64,000 nt of DNA, taken from positions 682,001 through 746,000 of the forward strand of contig JABVXV010000006.1 of NCBI GenBank assembly GCA_013365325.1, given 5' to 3'. Position numbers and translations under genes: made by a program. Each line of letters begins with the position of its first letter. The stretch's first letter is position 1. The notes beneath the pieces were generated by a model. That model was given only the letters and a program-made list of their open reading frames with translations. It made no database searches and was not told where the DNA came from. Positions 22,031 to 35,300 of this stretch are shown here, piece after piece. The stretch is from Dipetalonema caudispina (taxonomy: Eukaryota; Nematoda; Chromadorea; Rhabditida; Onchocercidae).

Positions 22031-22953
22031 CCAACAACAGCTGTAAGACTCTCAGTCTAGCCAATATGACCATAAGATAATGATAAAAACAATGGAAAAT
22101 TCCAAGTATTTCAATGGACGGGAAGAGTGACGGCAGTAAATCAAAATACAGCTGATATTTCGAGAGATTCCACAATATCTTCGATAAAGGCTGTCGACTC
22201 TTCAAGGAATGGTACTCCTTCTTTCTAGTTTTGCTACGATCAACTATCAAGCCTCTTTAAACTATCACTGTAAGAATTGTACTACCTCCTGCCACCTTTT
22301 CTTCATGAAACGATAACTTCCCCATCCCCGCGAAAGCCTCACCAATCCCGCCATATCATTACCCTCTCTTGCCATACCCTTTCTACTCCAAACTCTAGCC
22401 CTGGTACCACCGACTAACGGGCGAGAGCTATAATACCTCAGTCTCTCGCTCCTACCCGCCAAGCCGCTCGCATACCCCGAAGCGCCAAAAAATAACGCGG
22501 CCCAAAGTTGGGTCCTACAACGCAATAATACGACACAGTAGATGTGACGACATTCCCACCACTTAAGGGTGAGTAATAGTTAAATTATTCGAACCTCGGT
22601 ATATATTAAGAATAGCCAAGCCATCTTACCAGAATACTTCCGTAGAGACCACTCCATTTGAAGCAATGCCATTTACAGCATCAATAATGGATGGCCTAAA
22701 ACCTGACTTTCAACACTGTATTAGCTACGAACAGTCGTGTATGATTGATGAAATGGCTGGATAACCGACCCATCTATTATAATCCCTGAGCAATATCGAC
22801 CACAATTTCCGATTGCAGTTTTAGTAAGACTTTCATAACAGAACCAATCCAAGTTAAAATTAACTGCTTCATGTGTTTGCAAGAAGATATGACATTTATA
22901 TCAACATGCGCTTAAAAATTAATGCCAAACAAATAACAAGAAAAAACCACAAT
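22031..22953. other. Intergenic between eL33 and MADF genes, with a GC-rich island
   Basis: About 22,290-22,560 is clearly richer in G+C than its surroundings. On the minus strand it has an 86-codon ORF (22265-22525) with no recognisable family, and a local hairpin with a 7-bp GC stem around 22,425-22,455. No tRNA, snRNA, RNase P or SRP RNA motif was recognised. Confidence 0.4.
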
Positions 22954-23679
22954 TCATATATTCGAAGGATAAAGCATTATTCTGATACGTTTTCCCATAG
23001 CTTGTGGTGGAAGATTACGATGAAATTTAGCTCGCAATGTGCCACCATTACCGTGAACGCGTGTCAACTTTCCCCATATGGCACGGACTCGACTCGGTTC
23101 TTTCTTCGTCGACTAAAACATAAATTTTATTAGTTTAGCAGAAATCAGTGATGTAAATACGGAAAACAGGATTGTGAAACAAATAGAAAAAGACACTCAA
23201 AGACATGTTCAGATATAATATCACGAGCAAAGTGGATGGATCATCATCCATGTAAAAAACATCGTAGGAAAAAGAGGGAAAAAACGTGTCGAAACGTTTT
23301 GAAAAATACAGGCGATCATGTATAAAATATATGGATCTCTTTCTATCCATCCTTTCCGTGAGGGAGAAATAACAGCCGGAATGAGTTAAACTACGTCTAC
23401 TATCGACATATATATATATATATATTTAGACCTAATCAACAAATCATGTAGTGAATACACTCACCTTGATCTTGTTATGCGCTTTGTAAACGTAAAGTGC
23501 ACGTTTACCAACATACCACTGAGCGTCATTCTTATTATAAACACCATCCACCTTCAACAGCGCTGTATGCTCGTGTTGATTCCGCTGCGAGCGTTTGTAA
23601 CCGGTAAATACAGCTTTAACATACAGACGGCCAGCAGGATTTGGGCCATGCTGTCTAACTTCTCCAGTTTTTGCCATCG
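22954..23679 (-). CDS. rpl-33: 60S ribosomal protein eL33 (RPL35A)
   Basis: Structural protein of the large ribosomal subunit. Two coding exons, 23465-23677 and 22954-23112, join in phase 0 to 123 residues, a normal length for the family. Family motifs are clear: [32 protein letters not shown], then [33 protein letters not shown] and the C-terminal LYPSNI. The ATG at 23675-23677 follows a TTTTCAG acceptor with only two bases between, so the message is probably trans-spliced (a 5' UTR intron is the alternative). It lies 1.3 kb downstream of SRP68 and 1.0 kb upstream of the MADF gene on the same strand. Confidence 0.97.
23407..23426. repeat. (TA)n microsatellite
   Basis: A short alternating AT run in the single eL33 intron. 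Confidence 0.8.
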
Positions 23680-24940
23680 CTGAAAAATATTTAATCAATT
23701 CTATTACATTCCTAAAAAAGCATTAAATTAATAAAAACTTCACCAGCTGCACTCAGTCAGTCCTACATAGGTAGGACAACTTGGTAACACCAAATCATTT
23801 ACTAACTGCCCAGAAATAAACAAGTGGAAAACTCAACAATTAATGAAACTTCCACCATCCTTAAAACTACTAGTACAAAAAAATGGAGGAAAATTAACAA
23901 AGTATAAATGAGATTAGTAACTCCGCGAGAGAAATCAATCTTATTATTCTTCCTCCAACCATTTATTTCAATAAAACATTAAAAAAGCAATTTTTAAATA
24001 AATGGCAAAGAATTCCTCAACAGACGTAACAATACAATTAGCACAAATACAGAAAAATACTTTTTACGCAAAAGATAACAAATAAATTAATAAAGAAAGC
24101 AATGAATTCCAACACATAAAAAAATGAAAAATTAAGAAAAAACTCAAGTGTCAAAAAACATTCTTTTTTTTTGTAAATTATGACATAGTAGGACTATCAC
24201 AGAAACAGTTATAGATTCTAATGCAAATCGCATATACCGCTGGCAGGACACCAAAGAATGCCCATATTCTATTAAATACAAACAGTATGGTACTACACAT
24301 TCAATCGTTTAAAGTGCGCATAACCTTTAAAAAACGATGTCAGCTATGCAGGAAATTTTAATTATTAAAGCAAATAATACCTAAAACAATTTTTTAAGGT
24401 ATTCTCACAAAACACAAATTTTGAACATAGCCATGAAACTGTGAAGACTGTTGGAGCGGTAAGTAAAAAAAAGCTCCTGGCACTCATAGAGAATCAAAAC
24501 ATCATGTCTATTTGCCTAAAAAAATAAAAAATAAACAAGAAGTTTTTACAATAATTTAACATAAGACGAAAGACAACTGATGATAAAATGACGAATGAGA
24601 ACTTTCATTTCTAAGAAGTTTAATCTGAAGTGAAACTCAGGTATGTCTTTTTTACTAACCCAGCAGATCAACAGCGTAGACTTATGAAACTGTCAATCGA
24701 CAGAAACTATAAATAAATATAATTTTGTGTAAATAATGCTTTCCAAAACGTGCAAGGAAAAAACATAACACTAAATTTCAAAAAGCTAAATTTGAGCATC
24801 GAATTCATCTTACCTTCACAAGTCCTGAAAACGAATTTGAGCTAATCAACTTACGAAATGATATTTCAATAGTTTTTTGCTTTAGTCATTAACTGCATAA
24901 TTAGCATTTTCGTTTTATATTTGGAAAGGCAGTAAAATTT
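23680..24940. other. Intergenic between SRP68 and eL33
   Basis: AT-rich with no coding exon recognised. It contains the 3' flank of SRP68 and the presumed promoter of eL33. A long same-strand gap argues against a tight operon but does not exclude one. Confidence 0.5.
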
Positions 24941-27900
24941 TTATTTCCGCCAAAACCATCCTTTTACCAAACCACCAATTCCTTGCTGATTCGCATCTGG
25001 CTCATTCTGCTTTGATTTAGCTCCTTTTTCCGTTCTTTCATTGCGTTGAGTTGTTTCCTTCTTACCGAAAGCATAAGAAGCGATCTTCGACTCGAGATCT
25101 GGCATCTGGAAACACAAGCTTCAAAAACAGTGATGGCTATTACCAATTACTAATCAATAGTTTGACAAAGATGAAGCACTATTAATTTGTTACAATTGAC
25201 AGTGACAACTGACCTTTACATGATTCAAGGCTAAGTCAAAGAACATGGGTTTGTTCGGCATAGGGATGAATGAAGGAGGCACTGATATTATGCGAATACT
25301 TTGTTCTGCTTTATGTAAGTCCTTGGGTGTAATTTTACGGAATTCGTTCAAAGTATCGACGAGAGGCTAAAACATGTAATAAAAGCTACAACAATGTTAT
25401 TTAACAACTATAAGTTAGTTTAAAGTTTTTTATCTTTAAAAAACTTTTTTTTAAGTATGAAGTATTGCACAGCTTATCAAAAGAAATGATCAAAGTTACG
25501 CAGGCCAGTAGATTCGTGGTGCAATGTGTCAACAGAACCATTTACACAAAAAGCTGTGTAACAGTAGGCAACAAAATATCAAATCAAATATAAACCATAC
25601 TCTGCTACTGTAAGTTTCTTGTTTTGCATCGCATTTTTCACCACTTGCAGCTTCAACAAGACGATTTGCTTGCGTAGCAAATTTTGATGCTGTTATCTGT
25701 TCATGCAAATTCTTCAAATCATCCTTAAATTTACCAATCACAATTCATTCTACCAAAGCAAGTTAATAAGAACTGTCTCAATGAAAATTTTTAAACTGAG
25801 GCATTATAAAAAGATAATAATGACCTCTTTTTCCACGATGAAAGCATTTCCTTCCGCATTTTTCAGTAGTAGCGAAGTATTCGAAATGCGCTCTTCAGCC
25901 CGGTCATATAAAACATTAGCTTCATTCCACTTTGCTAAAGCTGCATGTGCCTCAGCCAAACAAAAACATCTAAATGAGGGGAAAAAAATGATAATATTGC
26001 ACAGATGTGGCTAACGCAAGCCATTCATATTATGAAAAAACTCTGCATATTCACAAAAGTGCCTCTTTTTAAGAGAAAACGAATAATATATGTTTTAACT
26101 GGAAACGAGTACGGTTGAAAGGAACACAAAACTATCACCACTCTGAATAAAGTTTTTTAAAAAATGAATAAGACTATGCAAGTTTTGGTAACATGCAGAC
26201 ACTTCGGAAGCAGCAGTTTGAAGAACAGAATGTAAGAATTATAAATCGGTGGGTAAAAAGAAAGTGATGTGAACATTTTAGTCGGGATCAAACGCACAAA
26301 GCTGAACCCCACTGAAAATTTATAGAAAAAAAAATGAATGAAACTAAGGAAACAAAGGAACCTGAGTGCTCGATAGTATTCCGCTTTCGCTTTGTATGCT
26401 ATTTCCAAATCTTTATTTGCTGCAGCACCTGGAAGTTCCAAAATTTCACAACTATTTTCGATCACTGTGTCGCATAAACGAATCAGATCTTGTGGTTTAG
26501 TTTTCTTTTCTGTCTGTGTTCTGAAAAGAAACTGATAACTCATTTTACAAGGATGTCACTGAAGTTTTTGCAAACATTAATAATCATATGTAAAAAGATT
26601 GCAAATGGAGCAATTATTTTACAGACCTGACGATTCTATATTATTCACACGTCTAAAACATGATCTTATAAAGTGGTGAAGGAATGAAGTTGCGTTTTAC
26701 TCACTCGAGAGATCTCAATAAGACAAACAATCCTTTCTTTTAAAAAAAAGTCAATTTGAAGCAGATAATTACTTAGTATGTGCAATGATCATGACGTAAC
26801 GCTCAATAGTTCTTTTGAGGCGCATAAATTCCAGATAAATAATGGTTAGCCGATTCGGAGACTGTGTGCCATCAATGTAAGTTCCACTATCAACTAATTT
26901 CTTCTGCTCCTCATTCAATGTTTGTATTACATCGCGGATGCTGCTCAACAACTGCTCATAAAGAGTCATCTGAAAGATTTTTTGGGGTATATATAGCCAA
27001 TTTGATGTTTACGAATACATATTTTGCAAAAATAATTCAACCTACATATATATCTATATGGGTCAAACTCTCATAATACCAAAGATAATTTACAATTTTT
27101 TTCGTCTATTTTATGGAAGAATTCTCCATAATTGGGATTGCATGCATAAGATAGCAAAGCTAGTTTTGCACTAACGATTAAAATTAAAACATATGGTTGC
27201 TTAATCAAGAGAATTCACATAATTCCAGTATCTCCCAGTAGAAAGAAAATTAAAAGCTAAGTGTTTGTGCTTAATTTCCAAGCACAACCAAGAACTTGAC
27301 ACATTTAGCAACAAATGACTTCATTTAGGCATTATTGAGTAAATTAGTAATAAATATTATAGAACACAAAATAACCTTATCTTCATGAATTATTGTTTGC
27401 GCAAGCTCATGATCAAACTGCTCAAGAACTTGTAAAAGATTTTTGACATTATCATTTGTCACAGCAACTTTTTCATCACCCCATTCAATGTCTCTTACAT
27501 GATGTACGATCGCTTTTGTACGTAGCTCCGCTATTAATTTCTGGAAACATCTAATTGCATGAATAAGAACATGCAACAAAAATTAGATTACGAAATGCCT
27601 ACTCCTGTAAACATGAGTATTTTATTCGAATTCTTTGTAAATTTGCTATGCAAAATTAATTTTCGTTGCTTTCGAATATGGAAGAATTTTGAAGAAAATG
27701 AATTTTTAAACTAACATCAAAATCTTCTTGTAAAACACCTTCCTCCTCAGTTAGCTGTAGTCTCATATTGATCATCTCAGACATTGCAGCATCACAGCTT
27801 GCATCGTCAGCGCAGTTGAACTCACAATAGCGCATCTGTGGTTGTATTTCTCGACACCTATGATCAATAATCATTATTCATAAGAATAATGAAAATAAAT

Positions 27901-29241
27901 ATAACTCGGTTTTCCTATATTACTAATCTAATGAAAAAAGCTTACCTCACTTTGTAAAGTTCCACTAAATCAGGTAGCTTCACAACTGTAGCAAGTTTTT
28001 CATATATTTTTCTGAAATGACTTACAGTTTAACAAACATATTAAAAATGAATTAACTACGAGAAGCCAATCCTTCATTGGTAATTAACTATAAAAATTCA
28101 GTTGAAAGTGAAAGAGATCCAGCAGTGGAAATAGACCACATTTGAAGTTGAGAAAATTTTCCAAAATCTATTTCGAAAATGAAAGCTTACTTGGCAGTTC
28201 TGAAACATTCTAAAGCTCCCTTCCACTCCTTTAATTCAAAACGAAGACAGCCGTGCATCCACGAATTATATGCCTGCGATTCTAATCTCGTCACTGCATC
28301 TACCTTAAATATTTCTCCATTTCTTATCATCTCTTACAATAATTTCAAAATTACAAGCAATCCCAGTTTATACCACCCTATCCCATTCTCATTCATCGGA
28401 AAAAATTATTTCGAAACATAAAAAACGAACACGCTCACAACTTTTGATGATAGCTTCGAGATTCGATGCATGCTTCACCGCTCTTCGTAGTTTTCCAATC
28501 ATATGAAAACGTTTTCTTGAATGCGCATCTTCACCAGCCTCTTGCTTTAGTTGAATTGCATACGACCAGTTCCTTTCAGCATCAAAAACTGCTATTTGCA
28601 GAAACCTAAGTTTGATTTTATTATTATTCGCAAAAATATATTTCCATCATTACATAAATATTTCGCACGAATTGTGCAAAAATCCTATTATACCTCTCTT
28701 CAGTGACAACATCAAATGCTAATTTTCTTGGAATGAACTTTACAGCGTGCTTTGAAACGCTCTTATGTACATGGGTGAACCCAAGTGATTTTCGAATTCT
28801 TCGAACACGACGTGCGCAATAACCTCTGAAACTGACAAATAAGTTAAATATTTTCCAATAGAAGTATTGCTTTGGCAACACAGTGTTAAGTGCCACTGTA
28901 AATATATCATTAATAAACAAGAAGGGAAAGTTCCACAGATGTGTTAAATATGCATAGAAGATGCTTTTAATCTGAAACAAAAATGCAAATTAACGGGAGT
29001 TGATTTCTACCTAAAAATGTTTAAACTTTAAGTATTTTAGCGCCAAGAATTAGCAGCATGAAGTCGCACTTAACTGACAAGTTAAAGTGGAGATAGATGA
29101 TAACAAACCGATATCTTTGATAATCTCCATGACGTAATCCATGCTTCTGCTGTGCATCCTTGATTAACTGTAGAATAGATAAAGTTGCAAAGGACGCTAA
29201 CATAACATCTTCTTTATGAAGTTCAGTAGTTACCATTTCAC
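24941..29241 (-). CDS. Signal recognition particle subunit SRP68
   Basis: Binds SRP RNA and pairs with SRP72 in co-translational targeting to the ER. Thirteen exons give 620 residues, close to the human protein (627): 29109-29236, 28694-28825, 28431-28605, 28191-28303, 27946-28011, 27716-27857, 27376-27540, 26773-26969, 26362-26520, 25825-25969, 25601-25723, 25214-25366, 24941-25105. The RNA-binding N-terminus is clear (QKHGLRHGDYQRYRGYCARR, then FDAERNWSYAIQLKQEA). Later come RCREIQPQMRYCEFN, KPQDLIRLCDTVIEN and the conserved NKPMFFDLALNHVK, with GLVKGWFWRK at the end. The acceptor at 29242-29243, five bases before the ATG, suggests trans-splicing. The exon 3/4 joint uses a weak donor, chosen because it restores CERVDAVTRLESQAY. 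The stop codon overlaps an AATAAA. Confidence 0.95.
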
Positions 29242-30246
29242 CTGAAACATTCCTGCATGGCCTTTGTCACAATCAGCAAAAATTAGACTCTTACTAACGA
29301 GAAAGTTTACAGGTGTCAAAGTAATACATCAGGAAACCATATCATATATCATCCATCCGTACAGAGAATAACTCCTAATCACAATGTTTTATTCATCAAT
29401 ATGGAGATAGTAAAACAATGTTTTAGGAAGAATAATGCTTAATGCTCTCTCAAATGATATTATTCACTACTCAGAAATAGTTACACTAAGAGCAGTTATT
29501 GCTGTAAACTCAATCACAACTCCAATCTCATAGTTCCCTTCCTTCCCCACTGAATCATTACCACCTCAAAGTGCCCATTCCAATCAAATGAATAGCAACA
29601 AACCTAAAACACTCAGATGGAACGTGGTTTTCACATTTAGCAAGAGTTCAATAATCACGGACTCCTAGTGGTCCGGTAAATTTTGTTCAGTGCTCCAAAA
29701 CAATATTCAGTTTTCAGTGATGTTTGGGGCTGAAGTTAAATCGGGGAAGATTGGAGGGGATTGTTTATTTCATTGGACTGCGAGTTTTCCTAGCTTGACC
29801 TGACCTCTGACACGGCATCTCCAATGTTATCTGATAGTTGGAGAGAAGTCAATAACCTTATAGCTATTGTAAATTCACCATTTCTCGGCTTTACTAAGAG
29901 CACTTCTTTTAGATGCTATTAATCTTATCGATAATGCTAATTGACCAGCACTTGCATGTATGAGCCGGGAAATTTTTTCCTGAAATTGAACTTAGGTATT
30001 ACTGTTAGTTCACGTTAACTCTATATGGATTAGAAACCTTGTGTGTTGTTTGTGGGGAAGGCGGTGACTTTTTCATCTCTTATGTTAGTCCTAAATTGAA
30101 TTATCTGGTGATCACTGTGACCATGCTGAAGTAAGAATATTGATTGTGAAAATTTTCGGTCTTTTATAATTTCACGTTTACAAAACTGGTCAAATTGGTC
30201 GTCATGTTTAAATATTTCATTCATCGTTACAGTTTCTAATTTTCAG
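29242..30246. promoter_or_regulatory. Divergent intergenic region between SRP68 and SmD2
   Basis: About 1 kb lies between two head-to-head housekeeping genes, so it probably holds both promoters. No TATA box or other named element was identified. The SmD2 side ends in an acceptor (30245-30246). Confidence 0.45.
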
Positions 30247-30976
30247 CTTTATTTCTGGTGATTTTATTCTGTGACAATATCGCGTTTCATCCGGGGAAAT
30301 GGCGACGTAAGTTTTAACTCCTGGCAACATTAGTTGAACTTTTTGTTCATCTTCGAAGACAGTATAGATATAACATTTTAGATTGGCAAAGCCTCGATCT
30401 GAAATGACTCAGGAAGAGTTAGCAGCTAAAGAACAGGAGGAATTCAACGTTGGTCCCCTTTCAGTGCTCACACAATCAGTAAAGAATAATGCACAAGTTC
30501 TGATCAACTGCAGAAACAACAAGAAATTACTTGGTCGTGTGAAAGCTTTCGATAGGTCCATCACTTATTATTATTCATTATGATCGGATCTTATGATCCA
30601 TCATTAGCAGTTATGACGAGAACAACGTGATAGGTTTACTTGTTATTACCATGTTTGTGCTCTACTTGTTTGTCATGGAGGCTAAAATATGTGAACTATG
30701 TTATAGTCTTGTAATCTGTGTTTTTTATTCGGAATACTAAATACTGATTCATGCTTTTTTATAGGCATTGTAATATGGTTCTGGAAAATGTTAAAGAAAT
30801 GTGGACAGAGTTACCGAAGACGGGAAAGGGAAAGAAGAAAGCGAAACCCGTTGCGAAGGATCGTTTTATTACGAAAATGTTCCTGCGCGGCGATTCCGTT
30901 ATCATTATACTGAAAAATCCAGCGGTTGCAGTTTCAGAATCGACCTAAATAGTGAAACAGTAAAATCTTTAATAAA
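30247..30976 (+). CDS. snr-4: Spliceosomal snRNP core protein SmD2
   Basis: Member of the Sm ring on U1, U2, U4 and U5 snRNAs. Three coding exons, 30299-30306, 30382-30555 and 30765-30948, give 121 residues, a normal length. The ATG sits in an exon coding for only eight bases (MAT- start) beginning at 30247 after a TTTTCAG acceptor. Sm motif 1 is in exon 2 ([20 protein letters not shown]). Sm motif 2 is in exon 3 ([16 protein letters not shown]), after the basic insert KGKKKAKP typical of SmD2. An AATAAA at 30971-30976 lies 23 bases past the stop. The ring residues CRNN and RGDS are intact. Confidence 0.97.
30971..30976 (+). terminator. Poly(A) signal of SmD2
   Basis: AATAAA, 23 bases after the SmD2 stop codon. 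Confidence 0.7.
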
Positions 30977-32333
30977 GAGTCGAGAAAGCACGACTTTCGT
31001 TTATTGGATTTTTTCTGCGTCATTTTTTCTTCTGCTGTTATGTTTGATCTTTAAATACATAATTTTAAAAAATGTACCTACTATTAATCACAACCCATTT
31101 TAATGTTAAAATCTGACCTTTCATTCGTCAGAACACCGAAATATCTTCTTGAGCGTTTTGCAGTCGATAGGTAAAACAGCTGATAATTTCGAGGACCATC
31201 GGAATAGATCGTTTCACTATTGATTTTGCAGTGTATGAGTTCCGCAATTTTTTCGCTCATGAAATATATGCTGGGAGATAAGGTCGTTTTTTTGCTCTTG
31301 AATTTTGAGGTAATTTACTCACTAAACGCAATTTGGAAATATATTTTTACCGTCAGATTTTCATTGTAAAGGGGATATGTCGTGAAGAATGTAGGTGAAC
31401 AGTTTTTTCAAAATGATTATTTTCTGAACAAAGTAGGTACATTTCGGATAGAATAAGTGTTGTTTTAATTTACAATCGTTTGGTGTAGATGTGGTCAAGG
31501 AATTCGACGCCAAACACTTCTTAATCTTTAGATATTCATAAGTTCAGAGTTCCGAATTTTCGTGACTATCATCGAACTCGGAGCAATAATTCAAGATCTT
31601 TGAGATTCCAGTGCGCACTCTCAACATGACCCGACATAACTAAGTGACGGCTTGTAACTGACCGGTACTACACTTGACCCTTATTTATCAGTATTGAAAA
31701 GTACACGGTTTCTGAACACTGCATGGTTATAACTCTAATATTTCAAAAGGAAGTTTAAGACCACGAGCTAAACTTCGCCGTTCTCGAAGGAATGGATAGT
31801 CTCTAGAAATCTCTAAAAAAATTCGAATTCATTAACCAAAAGAAAATGATATCTTTATAGCCTGTGAAAATATGTCCATTAGTTTTGAATAGCCTTTTCA
31901 AACGTGTATGGGGATGCAATTTAATAGACTTTCCCATGCTAAGCAAACCTCGTAATAAAATAAGTTATTTTTGGAAGGAGTCTGATTTAAATGTGCAATC
32001 ACAAAATGCCATCATGGAGATTATAAACAAAAAATTAAATATTCTATCGACAATGTAACAGAAGAAGCATACATTTGAACTACTTACAAAACCAGAATGG
32101 AAAAGAGCAGAGTCGTTTGAGGAAAATATGTAGGGAGCTTCGACACGTAAGAATAGAATTCAGTCAAGCGATTAAGGGACCGATTAAGAACAGGAAATTT
32201 CATTTTTCGGTCAGATTTCTCATCCAAAAAATAAACTAAAGGGAATATAATGCAAAGGGAGGGGAAGTAGAGGATGTGAGCGATAAGGAATTAAACAGAA
32301 ATATGTACATGAAGAAAGCCATTAACCAAATTT
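30977..32333. other. Intergenic between convergent SmD2 and BSD genes
   Basis: No exon recognised. A 64-codon plus-strand ORF (31864-32058) lacks motifs and splice context. Confidence 0.5.
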
Positions 32334-35300
32334 TTATTCATCCCAGTTAATCCATCCGTCGCTCTTGCTAGATGAATTGTTTGAATTAGCTTTTGGCGTC
32401 CGTGAGCCATCTTCATCATGCAATTCCTAAAGTGCCACGTATAAAGTTATATGTTTAAGGTTGAAAAGAAAAAACTTACAGAGTGATGAAAATAACGATA
32501 ACAAGGATGAACTTTCAGTTCCACTATATATATAAATCAAATGATGGTAGTATACCTGTATGTCAACATTTGTACTGGAACAGAGGCTCCAACTTTCGTC
32601 CATAGCTGACCGTCTATCCGGACTGTTCTGACTTTGTGTCGGTTCTATATCTACATTGAGACAATTCTCAGTCCTATCTGAACCTGTAAGATTTAAAATA
32701 AAAGAAATAAGAGAACTCTAAGCAAGCCACTTTTTCATTCAAATACTGGAAATGTGTACAATACATGCTGCGAGTAATATCAAAAGAAAAATTAAGCACT
32801 ATACAGGAATAGTTCAACCTAAAGAATAAATAAGTGATGTATAGAAATAAAACTTTACTAACTACTCCGACTTTACTCACTATTGTCTCACTCAGTAAAG
32901 TTGCTTCAGTGTACATCGACAAATCACCTCACTATAATAAACTTTGAGAGCACAGACATCTTAGTAACTGTACCAATCTATAAACAAGAAACTAACACAA
33001 AATTTCTTTTCCGAAATCTATCGTCCGTTTTTGCCCTTGTGTGATTTCATTTTCATCATCTTGTAACAGCTGTTTTTCAGCCTCAACTTTACATCGAACT
33101 AACAATTCCATCTGATGGACTTTGTAGAAGTACCTCGCCCAAAAAACCACATTCTCAATTTCTTCAGGTACCTTAATTTTTTATATTAGTCTCACGGTTA
33201 TTTCATTTGATTAAGAGGAATATGATGTAAATCCTTTTAAAACGTCGCCCGTGACTCTTATGTCTGATACTTCCCCAAGAACTATAATACTTTTCCATCT
33301 AAGATAAATGAGGTATTACACTTTCCTTTGACTAGATAAGTTATCACCAAACAGTGCTTTAATTATTCAAAATTATAAACTTCACGGATTACAAAAAATA
33401 TTCGCATAAAATTTGCATTAAAAATAATAAAATATCTCGGAACTTGACCAACAGTTTAAGATTACAACTGTTCAAACTGCTACGAATAGAAAGTGCTGCC
33501 TATAATTACCATTTCTTGATATAAGGCCCTCACTCGAGGACAATTAGCAAGCAAAGCATTGATTTCGCTATCATATTCAATCAACTTGAAATCATCGCAC
33601 CACATTTTGAATAATTCCTTGTCACCTTCTGGGGTTTTCATGAATGTATCTGGGTTCGTTTGAATTTCATACAAGATATGCTGCAAACCGGCAACTTGAT
33701 AAGAGATAAAATAACAACTTGAATTAATAGCACTGAAATTCATAGATTTCTATTCATCGGTCGCCGCCTAACTATCCTTATTTATGGAAACGAACAGCTT
33801 ATAAGAGATCCAAATTCAAATTAAGCGTCACGACGTGTGAAGTAACGCTCAATATTCAACTTATGGTAGGTAAATTGTTTATGAAGAAAGCTGCCTTAAG
33901 ACTTCGGACAAAAATTCCATTACTGCAAATTTTTGTAAACTTGAAAGTTCTCAAAAATTACATGGGGCAAATCGCTTCTACTTATAGGTTTTATCTGTGG
34001 ATAAATGCTTTCTGTGAATTCATCTTCGCCCTCAGCCGTATTTTCCTGCGCAATATTTTTCACTGTGTCAACTATTGCCTTGATCCACGAATTGTCTGTT
34101 ATTGCAGGCACTGAAGGTAGCTTTGGTGCCCATCCAATAGCATATGTCGAGCTCGATTGTTCGGTCTAAAGAGAGCCGTTTCTGAGCCTACATTAAAACT
34201 GAAGGCTACAAACTGAGAATTCATTTCAAAAATGGATTATCAATGACTTACTAACGTAAAGATGATCATAAAATCAAAGTACTTATACCTGCATCCATAG
34301 CAACGGATGGAATATTTATTAATAAACAAAAAGAAACTTGACTCAGTTAAGCAGAGATTTATAAACTTACTTCAATCACTACAGAAAAAAGTCCACTGCC
34401 AGATATCTAATTACTTTCCCAGCTTAAACATGTCTCATTTGCAACTAAGAACTCACTTCATTTGCGTTATTTTCAATTTTTTTGCCCCCTTCTTTATGCT
34501 GCTTATCATTTTCTTCTTCTACGCTCATAATCTGCTGTAAATTATACGCCTGTTGCCTGACACTTTCAACAGTAGTACTTGCCAATGCGCTTGCTTCACT
34601 GGCTATCACATCACTGAACTCAGTTAGATCTTTTTTGACCAATTCGAATGTTGTATAGGTCTGAAATTAAACCATTAATAGCGCTACAAAATAAATGAAA
34701 TAATTCTCACGCTCATAATCTGCTCTAAATTATAAGCCAGATTCACTGGTAACCCTTCTATCCTTATATTTAGAAATACTGGCACTATATATAATTTCAA
34801 AACTTGAAAACAAAATCGAAAGTTCAAACGACTATGTTAATCTTGCAGCTTTCGATTAAACAAAAGAACATCACGGAGGCATCGGAGAGATACTTCAGTT
34901 TGTTTAGTTAACCATTCGTTTAATTTTGATTCGGTACAACGAAAATGGAAAATTTGCTACTAAAAATGAGTCTTGACAGCATAACATCAAGAATGTTTTA
35001 AAAAAAATTAAAAAAAAAAACTTTGACATGTGAATAATCTATAAGATAATACCACCCAACTTTACACCATCATGAAAGAGAAATGTTTAATTGCCCACAA
35101 AACCCGTACCAATATAGGATAATCAGTGCATCCCGTGGTACTCACCTTGACCTTTCCTAAAACGATAAGGAAGACAGTACTATTAATGAAATAAATCAAA
35201 TAAACGTAAGTATGTCACCTTTTCTTTAGCGGATCGAAACCAAGCCGAACCTGTGGTAACCCATCCTTGGAATGAATCCATATTTCTCCCTGTTTCTTCC

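Noticed and set aside
22425..22455. let-7-like string in the GC-rich island
   Set aside because: Only about eight bases of seed similarity, and the mature let-7 sequence does not continue. The local hairpin is too short for a precursor.
22265..22525. 86-codon minus-strand ORF as a protein gene
   Set aside because: No motif and no splice or start context. The open frame is explained by the GC-rich composition.
19500..29241. Three-gene operon (SRP68, eL33, MADF)
   Set aside because: Same strand and order fit, but gaps of 1.0-1.3 kb are much longer than classic nematode operon spacing. Not claimed without SL2-type or polycistronic read evidence.
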